From: Desulfobacterales bacterium
GTDB lineage: Bacteria > Desulfobacterota > Desulfobacteria > Desulfobacterales > Desulfobacteraceae
Direction of reading: 5' to 3'
NCBI GenBank assembly: GCA_022361395.1
Contig: JAKSAX010000447.1
Location: 1-33,937, forward strand
DNA length: 33,937 bases
In this document: piece by piece, positions 22,285-30,976 of the stretch
Position numbering within the stretch: the stretch's first letter is position 1
Layout of the letters: every line of letters begins with the position of its first letter
Made by a program: the position numbers and the translations under genes
The notes under the pieces: generated by a model
Database searches by the model: none
The model's input: only the letters and a program-made list of their open reading frames with translations
Told to the model about the DNA's origin: nothing

Positions 22285-23199
22285 ATGACGGACTATGATC
22301 TTGTAATTATCGGTGCCGGCCCTGCCGGTCTGACCGCTGGCCTTTACGCGGCCCGGGCCAGGATGAATGTGCTTCTTCTTGAAAAAGCCGTTCCCGGCGG
22401 GCAAATTATCGTCACTGACTGGATTGAAAACTACCCTGGATTTCCCGAAGGCATCAGCGGCTATGACCTGGCTGAAAAGATGAAAAAACAGGCTGAAGAC
22501 CTCGGGCTTGAAATAGATACGGCAGAAGTCCAGTCCCTGAACTTCACAGATGAAACCAAAGAGATTATCCTGAAAGACCGGACGGTTAAGGCCAAGGCTG
22601 TCATCATTGCCTCGGGTGCCTCTCCCAGAAAACTGGGTATCGGTGAAGACAAATACATGGGCAAGGGCATCTCCTTTTGCGCCACCTGTGACGCTCCCTT
22701 TTTCAGGGATAAAACCGTTGTGGCCATTGGGGGCGGGGACACTGCTGTTCAGGAAGCTGTTTTTCTGACCAAATTTGCAAAAAAAGTATACCTGGTCCAT
22801 CGCAGGGATGAGCTTCGGGCAGCCAAAATCCTTCAGGAAAGGGCATTTGCCAACGACAAGATTGAGTTTGTCTGGGATACGGTGGCAACCGGTGTTGACG
22901 GTTTTTTCGGCATTGAGGGCGTTAATGTAAAAAATGTCAAAACCAATGAAGCGTCAACCATCAAGGCTGACGGATGCTTTATCTGGGTCGGCATCCTGCC
23001 CAGTACCGAATTTGTAAAAGGGGCCGTGGAAACGGATGACGGCGGGTTTATCATTGCCGATGCCAAGATGCAGACCAGCGTTCCCGGTGTATTTGCCGCC
23101 GGAGATGTCAGGGATACCCCGTTGCGCCAGGTGTCCACCGCTGTAGGCGACGGCGCCATTGCTGCGGTTTCCGCTGAACACTATATTGAGAATTTATAA
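22285..23199 (+). CDS. trxB: Thioredoxin-disulfide reductase
   Basis: A 304-residue flavoprotein. The FAD dinucleotide-binding motif GAGPAGL is at residues 10-16, the redox-active pair Cys132/Cys135 in CATCD, the NADPH-binding motif GGGDTA near 150, and the C-terminal FAD segment GVFAAGDVRD. It reduces thioredoxin with NADPH (or NADH in some anaerobes). AAGGAG six bases upstream. It is part of trxA-trxB-bamD; its stop codon is one base before the bamD start. Confidence 0.98.
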   Translation: MTDYDLVIIGAGPAGLTAGLYAARARMNVLLLEKAVPGGQIIVTDWIENYPGFPEGISGYDLAEKMKKQAEDLGLEIDTAEVQSLNFTDETKEIILKDRTVKAKAVIIASGASPRKLGIGEDKYMGKGISFCATCDAPFFRDKTVVAIGGGDTAVQEAVFLTKFAKKVYLVHRRDELRAAKILQERAFANDKIEFVWDTVATGVDGFFGIEGVNVKNVKTNEASTIKADGCFIWVGILPSTEFVKGAVETDDGGFIIADAKMQTSVPGVFAAGDVRDTPLRQVSTAVGDGAIAAVSAEHYIENL

Positions 23200-23200
23200 A

Positions 23201-23860
23201 ATGAAAAAACTCCTTGTTTTTGGGATTCTGATTGTTTTTCTTTCCGGGTGTTCTCTGCTGGAAGAATCCTCCCAGATGAATAAAACCGCACAGCAGCTTG
23301 CAACAGAGGGTGCGGCTGCCTTCATGAACGAAGATTATAAAGAGGCGGTCAAGGCCTATACAGACCTCAAGGACTGGTACCCGTTCAGCAAATACGCCAT
23401 CCTGGCGGAGTTGAAAATTGCCGATGCCCATTTTCACCTGGAAGAGTATGACGAAGCTGTTGTGGCCTATGAAAGCTTTGAAAAGATGCATCCCAGAAAT
23501 GAGGCAGTCCCCTATGTTATCAATCAGATCGGCATGTCCTGGTATAAACAGATTGATACAGTGGACCGGGATCCAAGTCCGGCTAAAAATGCCATGGCCA
23601 GTTTTATGCGGCTGCTAAAACAATTTCCGGACAGTGAATTTGCCGAGGAAGCCGTTGCATACACAGAGGCCTGTATAGACAATATTGCCGGCCATGAACT
23701 ATACGTGGCCAACTTTTATAATAAGACCAAAAAATATCTCGCTGCCCTGAAACGGTACGAGTATATTGTCGAGTTTTATCCGGGCACAGAACAGAGTGAA
23801 ATTGCCATGAATAAAATCCCCGAGGTAGCAAAACTTGTGAATCAGGCTGAAAAAGAATAA
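23201..23860 (+). CDS. bamD: Outer membrane protein assembly lipoprotein BamD
   Basis: A 219-residue lipoprotein. The signal peptide MKKLLVFGILIVFLSGC ends in a lipobox with Cys17 as the acylated residue, so it is anchored in the outer membrane facing the periplasm. TPR units follow (EGAAAFMNEDYKEAVKAYTDL, ADAHFHLEEYDEAVVAYESF, and a third near the C-terminus). It is the essential partner of BamA in inserting beta-barrel proteins. The start at 23201 is chosen over an upstream in-frame ATG at 23159 because it gives a clean lipoprotein signal and avoids overlap with trxB. No strong ribosome binding site; translational coupling to trxB is likely. Confidence 0.93.
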   Translation: MKKLLVFGILIVFLSGCSLLEESSQMNKTAQQLATEGAAAFMNEDYKEAVKAYTDLKDWYPFSKYAILAELKIADAHFHLEEYDEAVVAYESFEKMHPRNEAVPYVINQIGMSWYKQIDTVDRDPSPAKNAMASFMRLLKQFPDSEFAEEAVAYTEACIDNIAGHELYVANFYNKTKKYLAALKRYEYIVEFYPGTEQSEIAMNKIPEVAKLVNQAEKE

Positions 23861-23946
23861 TAATTTCCCTTTACTTTTAATTTAAATTACTGTATCTATC
23901 TCGGGTTATTATTTTGATAAAGCGTTTTTCGTTAGGAGTGTAAAAA

Positions 23947-24141
23947 ATGTCAAAAGAATGTGCAATTTGCGGGAAAAAACCAATGGTTGGTAACAATGTC
24001 AGCCATGCCCATAATCTGAATAAAAGAAGATTCAACCCGAACCTTCAGAGAGTCCGCGCAGAAATCAAACAGGGTTGCGTCAGGAAAATCGACGTTTGCA
24101 CCAGTTGTATCAAGGCAGGCAAAGTAACTAAAGCCTCCTAA
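23947..24141 (+). CDS. rpmB: 50S ribosomal protein L28
   Basis: A 64-residue ribosomal protein, zinc-binding (C+) form: CAIC at residues 5-8 and CTSC near the C-terminus, with the conserved [19 protein letters not shown] core. It binds 23S rRNA of the large subunit. The start has TTAGGAG nine bases upstream. Its own transcription unit lies between bamD (86-base gap) and a strong terminator downstream. The intact cysteines imply a zinc-dependent version; no C- paralogue is present in this window. Confidence 0.97.
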   Translation: MSKECAICGKKPMVGNNVSHAHNLNKRRFNPNLQRVRAEIKQGCVRKIDVCTSCIKAGKVTKAS

Positions 24142-24177
24142 GAGCTTCTGACGCAGGGCAGTATTTTAAACCACTTG

Positions 24178-24212
24178 AGTTCTGGTATTTGGGTTCAAAT
24201 ACCGGAACTTTT
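24178..24212. terminator. Terminator after rpmB
   Basis: AGTTCTGGTATTTG and CAAATACCGGAACT form a 14-bp stem with one G-U pair and a GGTT loop, followed by TTTTG. It separates rpmB from the convergent phoH-like gene. Confidence 0.8.
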
Positions 24213-24244
24213 GTTGTTTTGTGTTTTTGCCCGTCGAAATCTTC

Positions 24245-25564
24245 CTATAAAATTTTTGATGCCAGTTCAGCCAGTTCCGACCGCTCTCCTTTTTCAAGAT
24301 TGATGTGAGCGTAAAGCCTCTGGCCTTTCATCTTTTCTATGATATAAGCCAGGCCGTTTGTCTGACTGTCCAGATAGGGGTGGTCTATCTGGAAAATATC
24401 CCCTGTAAAAATGATCTTTGTCCCCTCACCTGCCCGGGTAATGATGGTTTTTACCTCATGGGGAGTCAGATTTTGTGCCTCATCCACAATAAAGAAAACC
24501 CGGACAATGGACCGGCCCCGGATATAAGAAATCGGGGTAATGACGATTTTCTCCTCTTCAATAAGCTCCTTAATCTTTTTCCCGCTTGAATTATTTTCGC
24601 TGAAGTGATTCTGGATCACAGAGAGGTTATCGTATAAGGGCTGCATATAGGGATCCAGTTTGGAGGCCACATCACCGGGTAAGAATCCCAGGTCCTTGTT
24701 GCTCAGGGGAACCACCGGCCTGGCGATGAAAATCTGGCGGTAGAACTGTTTTTTGGCAAGGGCAGCTGCCAGGGCCAGCAGGGTCTTGCCCGTGCCGGCC
24801 TTTCCGGATACGGTAACCAGGGAAATATCCGGATTGAGCATGGCATTCAGGGCAAAGGTCTGCTCAGAGTTCCGGGGTTTTATCCCGTAGCAGATCCTGG
24901 GCTGAATCAATCGTACGCTCCGGCTCCCGCCGTCAAAAAATGCCAATGCGGACTTGGACCCGTTTTTCAATATCACGTTTTCGTTGGCATAAAACACCTG
25001 ATCTGTCCCCAGACGCTCAACAGGGGCGTCATAGGGTTTCTGGTAGAGATCGTCAAAAACATCCGAGTTAATATTTTCAATCACTTTCAGGCCCGTATAC
25101 ATGTCTGAAAGGTTTTCCACAAACTTTGAGTTGTAATTTTCCGTTTTCAGGCCGATGGACCTGGCCTTGAGGCGAAGGTTTACATCCTTGGTAACAAAAA
25201 TAACATTCTTGAACTCATGTTTCTTAGCAATTGAATAGGCGATATTCAATATCCGGATATCCGGGGTAATTTCCGTAAAATTGTCCTTGATGATGGCATT
25301 CAGGCTGGTATCCAGCCGTATGGAAATACTGCCCTCTCCGTTATCAATGGGCACGCCGCCGTTGAGCATCTTGTCGCTGGACAATGCATCCAGGCTTCTT
25401 AAGAAATCCCGGGCATTGCAATTAATGACATTGTTCCCCTTCTTGAATTTATCCAGCTCCTCAATCACTGTTATGGGGATGTAAATGTCATTGTCCTTGA
25501 ACTGGTGAATGCAGCCGCTGTCATGAAGAATTACGTTGGTGTCCAGAATAAAGATTTTTTTCAT
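24245..25564 (-). CDS. PIN domain / PhoH-type ATPase
   Basis: A 439-residue fusion. Residues 1-150 form a PIN nuclease domain (FILDTNVILHD with Asp8; TVIEELDKFK; FVTKDVNLRLKA). Residues about 225-439 are a PhoH-type P-loop ATPase: VSGKAGTGKTLLALAAALA (Walker A), FFIVDEAQNLTPHEVKTIITR (Walker B) and KIIFTGDIFQID. Such PhoH2/YlaK proteins are RNA helicase-nucleases in studied cases, presumably in cytoplasmic RNA turnover. GGAGA lies seven bases before the ATG. It has its own candidate promoter in the 328-base gap behind the rel gene. Confidence 0.93.
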   Translation of the reverse strand: MKKIFILDTNVILHDSGCIHQFKDNDIYIPITVIEELDKFKKGNNVINCNARDFLRSLDALSSDKMLNGGVPIDNGEGSISIRLDTSLNAIIKDNFTEITPDIRILNIAYSIAKKHEFKNVIFVTKDVNLRLKARSIGLKTENYNSKFVENLSDMYTGLKVIENINSDVFDDLYQKPYDAPVERLGTDQVFYANENVILKNGSKSALAFFDGGSRSVRLIQPRICYGIKPRNSEQTFALNAMLNPDISLVTVSGKAGTGKTLLALAAALAKKQFYRQIFIARPVVPLSNKDLGFLPGDVASKLDPYMQPLYDNLSVIQNHFSENNSSGKKIKELIEEEKIVITPISYIRGRSIVRVFFIVDEAQNLTPHEVKTIITRAGEGTKIIFTGDIFQIDHPYLDSQTNGLAYIIEKMKGQRLYAHINLEKGERSELAELASKIL

Positions 25565-25892
25565 ATGGATCTCCGCTTTAAATTGCCGATACCTGAATCA
25601 TAAAAGACCAGGGTGTCAAAGTAAAGGTTGACGGTTTTTTTCCGGGATGGATGACCTTTTGGATATGGGGGGCCGGCGGGATCTCCGGCTGGGTGTCTGG
25701 CGGGAATCGGTAAAGGGTCAATGTTTACCATAACTCATCCAGGTCCGGCATTTGTCACAAATGCCCTTAGTGTTAACATTCGGCCCGGCCTTTTGGATAT
25801 TGGACCCGGCCAGCCTAACCATATGTTATTTTTATCCGGTTGTCTACAGAATTTTACGGAAATTATATTAGAATATTCATGGGAGGGTTTAT
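25565..25892. other. 328-base intergenic region between rel and phoH-like genes
   Basis: No coding potential supported. It holds a candidate minus-strand promoter for the phoH-like gene (25597-25625) and a perfect 8-bp inverted repeat with a 3-base loop at 25747-25765 (GGCATTTG / CAAATGCC). The motif CCCGGCC occurs twice at about 25793 and 25806. No clear intrinsic terminator for rel was found. Confidence 0.5.
25597..25625 (-). promoter_or_regulatory. Candidate promoter of the phoH-like gene
   Basis: On the minus strand TTTACT (four of six), 17 bases, TATGAT (five of six), 33 bases before the start codon. Confidence 0.45.
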
Positions 25893-28052
25893 CTAATCCA
25901 CCCGGACCACCCGCTTTACGTCGGTGACCTTTTTCACCCGGCGGATTTCGGACATGATTTTTCTGAGCTGTTCCGAACTCTCCACCATGATGGTGAAGTA
26001 GAAAAAACCGATGCCGTCATCCGTGGTTTCGCTCTGGGCATTTAGAATATTGATCCTGGCTTTGCTGATGACCGCAGCAATATCTGCCAGGAGGCCGTGC
26101 CGGTCATCGGTTTTGATCCGGATGGAGGCCGGGTAGGATTCGGTGAGTCCCTGGCTCCACTGAACCTCTATCTTGCGTTCAGGGCTCATCTTCATGACAT
26201 TGACGCAATTTTTCCTGTGGATGGTGACCCCCTGGCCCTGGGTAATATAACCGGTAATGGGATCTCCGGGCAGGGGACTGCAGCATTTGGAAAATCTTAC
26301 CAGGATGTCATTGAGTCCTTTGACAATGATCCCGGTATCTGTTTTCCCGGTATTCCGGGTGACGATCTTATTCAGGTCGGCCTGTTCAACCTCTTCCCGC
26401 TGATCCTTTTCCAGATCCGGCAGCACCTTGTTGAGCACCTGGAGGGCGGTGAGTTTGCCAAACCCCACATGGGCGATAAGATCGTCCACATCCTTAAACC
26501 CGTAAGCGTCTGCAACCGTACCTATTTCCCCGGATTTGACCAGGGCGTTGAAATTCTGGTTCCGTTTCCTGAAGACCTTCTCGCACATTTCCTTGCCCAG
26601 GGAAAAGCTACGTTCCCTCTCCCTGGCATTGATATAGGCTCTGATCTTGGTCCTTGCCTTGACGGTCTTGACAAAATTCAGCCAGTCCCGGCTGGGTTTA
26701 TGGCCTTTGGTGGTGATGATCTCCACTGTGTTTCCGGTTTTAAGCTCATGGGACAGGGGCACCAGTTTACCATTAACCTTGGCACCGGTACACTGGGCAC
26801 CAACCTCCGTATGAATACGGTAGGCAAAGTCCACCGGCGTTGCCTTTTTAGGCAGGGTTTTGATTTCACCCTGGGGCGTAAACACGTAGATTTCACCCGG
26901 ATAAAGATCAATCCTGACATTTTCCAGGAATTCGTCAGGGTCATTGTAGTTTTCCTGGTTTTCCACCAGGTTCCGGATCCAGGCAAATAACTCTCCGGTG
27001 TTTTCGTCAATCTTTGTCCCCTCTTTATAGGACCAGTGGGCTGCAATGCCGGATTCGGCGATTGTGTCCATATCCTGCGTACGGATCTGAATCTCCACCC
27101 GCTCCCCTTTGGGCCCGATCACCGTGGTATGGATGGACTGGTACATGTTCGGCTTGGGGTTGCCGATATAATCCTTTATCTTGTAATAGATAGGCTTCCA
27201 CATGGAGTGGATGGCGCCCATGGCGGCATAGCACTGGGGTACCGTATCCAGGATAATCCTGAAGGCAATGACATCGTATACCTCGTCAAACTCCAGGCTC
27301 TGGGAGATCATCTTCTGGTAAATGCTGTAATGGGCCTTGTACCGTCCCTTGATGTCACAGGGCAGTTCCATCTCCTCCATTTTATAATGGAGTGAGGTGG
27401 AGACCTCCTTGATATAGTCCTCTTTTTCATCCTTGGCCCGGTTAACCAGGGCCTCTATGCGGTCGTGTTCTTCCCTGAGCGTGTAGTAAAAGGCGATCTC
27501 TTCCAGTTCATGCTTGATCCAGAAGATACCCAGGCGTGCGGCAATGGGAGCGTAAATATCTAGGGTTTCCTGGGCAATTGCCGCCTGTTTCTCCGGCTTC
27601 CGGTGGTATTTCAGGGTCCGCATGTTGTGAATCCGGTCAGCCAGCTTAATCAATACCACACGGATATCATCCGCCATGGCCAGGATCATTTTGCGGAGGG
27701 ATTCAGCCTGCTGGGCCACCTTAGTGGTGGAGGGAAGGGCCGACAGCTTGGTCACACCCTCCACAATATGGGCAACCCCGGGCCCGAAAAGCTCTTTTAT
27801 ATCCTCTTTTGTGGCAGGCGTATCTTCAATGACATCATGGAGCAGGGCAGCTGCAATGCTCTCCATATCCAGTTTCATGTCCGCCAGAATATTTGCCACC
27901 TCAAGGGGGTGTGACAGGTAAGGTTCACCTGACAGCCTTACCTGGCCTTCGTGAACACGGGCCGAATAGATGTATGCCCTGTCAATCAAAGAGACATCCG
28001 CATCTGGATTGTAATCGTAGATCTTATCCAATATGTCTGTGATTCGAATCAT
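25893..28052 (-). CDS. rel: Bifunctional (p)ppGpp synthetase/hydrolase (Rel/SpoT)
   Basis: A 719-residue long RSH enzyme of the stringent response. The HD hydrolase domain is complete (His48 in LSHPLEVA, His72-Asp73 in LLHDVIEDT). The synthetase domain (about 225-345) has GRYKAHYSIYQKM, FRIILDT and YQSIHTTVIGPKGERVEIQIRT. A TGS domain (about 390-450, VFTPQGEIKTLPKKATPVDFAY) and a C-terminal ACT domain (about 645-715) follow, with the conserved CCSPLPGD cysteines before it. Both activities are expected, so it sets (p)ppGpp levels. It starts 29 bases after the proS stop and is the last gene of an ispG-proS-rel unit. The ATG has no strong ribosome binding site. Confidence 0.97.
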   Translation of the reverse strand: MIRITDILDKIYDYNPDADVSLIDRAYIYSARVHEGQVRLSGEPYLSHPLEVANILADMKLDMESIAAALLHDVIEDTPATKEDIKELFGPGVAHIVEGVTKLSALPSTTKVAQQAESLRKMILAMADDIRVVLIKLADRIHNMRTLKYHRKPEKQAAIAQETLDIYAPIAARLGIFWIKHELEEIAFYYTLREEHDRIEALVNRAKDEKEDYIKEVSTSLHYKMEEMELPCDIKGRYKAHYSIYQKMISQSLEFDEVYDVIAFRIILDTVPQCYAAMGAIHSMWKPIYYKIKDYIGNPKPNMYQSIHTTVIGPKGERVEIQIRTQDMDTIAESGIAAHWSYKEGTKIDENTGELFAWIRNLVENQENYNDPDEFLENVRIDLYPGEIYVFTPQGEIKTLPKKATPVDFAYRIHTEVGAQCTGAKVNGKLVPLSHELKTGNTVEIITTKGHKPSRDWLNFVKTVKARTKIRAYINARERERSFSLGKEMCEKVFRKRNQNFNALVKSGEIGTVADAYGFKDVDDLIAHVGFGKLTALQVLNKVLPDLEKDQREEVEQADLNKIVTRNTGKTDTGIIVKGLNDILVRFSKCCSPLPGDPITGYITQGQGVTIHRKNCVNVMKMSPERKIEVQWSQGLTESYPASIRIKTDDRHGLLADIAAVISKARINILNAQSETTDDGIGFFYFTIMVESSEQLRKIMSEIRRVKKVTDVKRVVRVD

Positions 28053-28081
28053 TCGGCCTGTGTTCCGTTTATAGTGTTTTA

Positions 28082-29587
28082 CTAGTATGCCTTTGCAAAC
28101 AGGACCCGTTTCTCACTCTTTTCACCACAGCAGATACAGGCTCCCTGCTCTTCAGGACTGTCAAAGGGAATACAGCGGATGGTCACGGAGAGATCTTTTT
28201 TGATCTTTTCCTCGCACTTGCCTGATCCGCACCAATGGGACATGACAAAGGCCCCGTTGTTATACCCTTTTGCCTTTTTATACAGGGCGTAAAACTCGTC
28301 CTTGTCGTCAATGGAAAAGGTATTGTCTTCCCTGTACTTCAGGGCTCTTTGGAACAGGGTATTCTGAATGTCGTCCAGGATATCCGTGATGGTGTTTACA
28401 AACTCATCCCTGTCCATACCGGCCTTTTTATTGGTATCCCTGCGGGCCATGAACACAGAGTTATTTGCAATATCCCTGGGTCCGAGCTCAATCCGGACGG
28501 GAATTCCTCTTTTCACCCAGTCCCAGCCCCTGGCACCGCCGATATCCCGGTCGTCGATCTCCACTTCAACCACCCTGCCGTGGTAAACCTTCTCCCTGAG
28601 GGCTGCCTTAAGAGCCAGGGCACTTTCCATGACTTCGGTATTGTCCCCGCCCTTTTTAATGATGGGCAGAATGACCACATGGGCAGGTGCCACTCTCGGC
28701 GGAACCACCAGGCCGTCATCATCGGAGTGAACCATGATCATCCCCCCGATCATCCGGGTGGATGTGCCCCAGGATGTGGTCCAGGCATAGGCCTCTTCTC
28801 CAGCTTCGTTCTGGAAGGTGATATCGGACCCCTTGGCAAAATGCTGACCCAGGAAATGGGAGGTGCCTGCCTGAAGCGCCCGTTTATCCTGCATCATGGC
28901 TTCGATACAGGTGGTGTCGTCTGCACCCGGGAACCGCTCGGACTCACTTTTCTGTCCCCTGACCACAGGCATTGCCAGCTGCTCTTCAACAAACTTGGTA
29001 TAAAGATCCAGCATCTGAAGGGTCCGCTCTACGGCCTCTTCTTTGGTGGCATGGGCAGTATGACCTTCCTGCCACAGGAATTCACTGGTTCTTAAAAACA
29101 TCCGGGTCCGCATCTCCCACCGCACCACATTGGCCCACTGGTTGAGGAGAATGGGCAGGTCCCGGTAAGACGAGGTCCACTTGGACATGGACTCGCCGAT
29201 AATAGTTTCAGAGGTCGGTCTTACAATCAGGGGTTCAGCCAGTTCACCTGCCGGTTTCAGACCGCCTTCATCCGCCTTTTCCAGCTTGTGATGGGTAACA
29301 ACAGCACATTCCTTGGCAAAGCCTTCAACATGTTCGGCCTCTTTTTCCAGATAACTTAAAGGGATAAACAATGGGAAATAGGCGTTCTTAACACCGGTCT
29401 CCTTGAACATGGCATCCATCTCGCGCTGGATATTTTCCCAGATGGCAAATCCCCAGGGTTTGATCACCATACATCCCCGGACCGGTGAATTTTCCGACAT
29501 ATCCGAGGCCTTTACCACCTCCTGGTACCACTGGGGATAGTCCTCCTCCCTTGTGGGGGTGATGGCTGTTTTAACTTTTTTTCCCAT
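28082..29587 (-). CDS. proS: Prolyl-tRNA synthetase, archaeal/eukaryote-type (ProS type 3)
   Basis: A 501-residue class II synthetase. Motif 2 and 3 regions are seen in RPTSETIIGESMSKWTSSYRDLP, WEMRTRMFLRTSEFLWQEGHTAH and the anticodon-binding domain APAHVVILPIIKK. The C-terminal zinc-binding domain (HWCGSGKCEEK, then CICCGEKSEKRVLFAKAY) ending in a tyrosine marks the archaeal-type enzyme. It lacks the large insertion editing domain of the common bacterial type, which explains the short length. It charges tRNA-Pro in the cytoplasm. GGAGGAG precedes the ATG, which lies inside the end of ispG (17-base overlap). Confidence 0.97.
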   Translation of the reverse strand: MGKKVKTAITPTREEDYPQWYQEVVKASDMSENSPVRGCMVIKPWGFAIWENIQREMDAMFKETGVKNAYFPLFIPLSYLEKEAEHVEGFAKECAVVTHHKLEKADEGGLKPAGELAEPLIVRPTSETIIGESMSKWTSSYRDLPILLNQWANVVRWEMRTRMFLRTSEFLWQEGHTAHATKEEAVERTLQMLDLYTKFVEEQLAMPVVRGQKSESERFPGADDTTCIEAMMQDKRALQAGTSHFLGQHFAKGSDITFQNEAGEEAYAWTTSWGTSTRMIGGMIMVHSDDDGLVVPPRVAPAHVVILPIIKKGGDNTEVMESALALKAALREKVYHGRVVEVEIDDRDIGGARGWDWVKRGIPVRIELGPRDIANNSVFMARRDTNKKAGMDRDEFVNTITDILDDIQNTLFQRALKYREDNTFSIDDKDEFYALYKKAKGYNNGAFVMSHWCGSGKCEEKIKKDLSVTIRCIPFDSPEEQGACICCGEKSEKRVLFAKAY

Positions 29588-30665
29588 TTATCTCCTCCGC
29601 ATCTTTCGTCATAGAATCGATTTCTTCAAGCAGTTGATCCACCAGGCAGTCCTGATCAATTTTTCTGACCACCTTTCCCTTTTTGAACAGAATGCCTTTA
29701 CCGTCTCCGCCGGCGATACCGATGTCCGCCTCTTTGGCCTCACCGGGGCCGTTTACCACACAGCCCATAATGGCAACTTTAATCTGAGCATTACGCTCAA
29801 GTAAAGCTTTTTCTGTCTGTTCCGCTATTTTGAACAGGTCAATATTACACCGGCCGCAGGTGGGGCAGGAGATCAACTCCGGCCCGCGCTTCCTGATCCC
29901 GAGGGCCCGTAAAATCTCAAACCCCGTCCTTATCTCTTCCACCGGGTCCCGGGTCAGCGACACCCTGATGGTGTCGCCGATGCCTTCGGCCAGAAGCATG
30001 CCGATGCCGATGGCGGATTTAGTAATTCCCGCATAAAGTCCGCCGGCTTCGGTTACCCCCACATGAAACGGAACATCGGTTAAAGGGGCCAGCATCCGGT
30101 AAGCCTCAACAGTTCTTTCCACGTCCGAGGCTTTCAGGGAGACCTTTATATCGTAAAACCCCAGGTTCTCCAAAACCCGGATATTGGCCAGCGCGCTTTC
30201 AACCATGGCCTTTGGGGTGGCGCCGTAGCGTTTCTCGATCTCCTTTTCCAGAGAGCCGGCATTTACCCCCACCCGTATGGGAAGCTTGTGAGCCTTGGCA
30301 CAGTCCACAACAGCCTTGATTTTTCTTTCTTCCCCGATATTGCCCGGATTAATCCTCAGCCCGTCAACCCCGTGTTCAGCTGATGCCAGGGCCAGCCGGT
30401 AATCAAAATGGATATCCGCAATAAGGGGAATGTTTATCCTCTCTTTTATCTGCCTGACGGCAAGGGCTGCATCCATATCCGGGACCGCCACCCTTACGAT
30501 CTCACAGCCGGCGCTTTCCAGGGCCAGAATCTGGGCAACAGTTGCTGCCACATCCTGGGTCCGGGTATTTGTCATGGATTGAACCGAAACCTGTGCATCA
30601 GAACCGATACTCTGCTGCCCCAACCGAATCTGTCTGGTTTTCCGCCGTTTCCCGACCAATGCCAT
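29571..30665 (-). CDS. ispG: 4-hydroxy-3-methylbut-2-en-1-yl diphosphate synthase (IspG/GcpE)
   Basis: A 364-residue [4Fe-4S] enzyme of the MEP isoprenoid pathway, converting methylerythritol cyclodiphosphate to HMBPP. The N-terminal barrel has VSVQSMTNTRTQD, IPLIADIHFDYRLAL and LRINPGNIG. The C-terminal cluster domain has CPTCGRC and MGCVVNGPGEAKEADIGIAGG. AAGGGG lies eight bases before the ATG. First gene of an operon with proS and rel; its end overlaps the proS start. The lipoate of length is normal for the bacterial type without the plant insertion. Confidence 0.97.
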   Translation of the reverse strand: MALVGKRRKTRQIRLGQQSIGSDAQVSVQSMTNTRTQDVAATVAQILALESAGCEIVRVAVPDMDAALAVRQIKERINIPLIADIHFDYRLALASAEHGVDGLRINPGNIGEERKIKAVVDCAKAHKLPIRVGVNAGSLEKEIEKRYGATPKAMVESALANIRVLENLGFYDIKVSLKASDVERTVEAYRMLAPLTDVPFHVGVTEAGGLYAGITKSAIGIGMLLAEGIGDTIRVSLTRDPVEEIRTGFEILRALGIRKRGPELISCPTCGRCNIDLFKIAEQTEKALLERNAQIKVAIMGCVVNGPGEAKEADIGIAGGDGKGILFKKGKVVRKIDQDCLVDQLLEEIDSMTKDAEEINGKKS

Positions 30666-30976
30666 GGTACTGTCCCCTTATAAAAGTAAAATGCCTGTGC
30701 CAGATCACCTTGGCCCAAGCAAAAATTTCCCAACCCTAAAGATACCACATAAGGCAGGTTTTTTTCAAGAAGACTTCCATTAAAATCAGGCTGCTTAAGC
30801 TCCGGTACGGGAATATTTTTTCCCCGGCAACACCCCATTGCCCTTATCAACAAAATAAGAATCGCAGACGAAAAAACAATTTTTTTTACAGGTATTCATC
30901 TTAAATGGCTAAAGAAAACTGCCTGATCTGCCGATTTTTTTCAAATCAAATATCTAAAAACCGAAAGGATGTCCCA

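Noticed and set aside
23159-23200. Upstream start for bamD
   Set aside because: It would overlap trxB and hide the lipoprotein signal; the ATG at 23201 gives a proper lipobox.
30690-30712. Possible sigma-54 promoter (TGGCAC on the minus strand) before ispG
   Set aside because: The -12 element (TTGC) is missing at the required distance.
30572-30853. 93-codon minus-strand frame upstream of ispG with a TPR-like stretch (LGNFCLGQGDLAQAFYFYKG)
   Set aside because: It overlaps the ispG start out of frame by 94 bases and has no convincing ribosome binding site; one TPR-like match is not enough.
30905-30976. Upstream start for the repeat protein adding 24 residues
   Set aside because: No Shine-Dalgarno precedes it, whereas the ATG at 30977 has AAGGA at good spacing.
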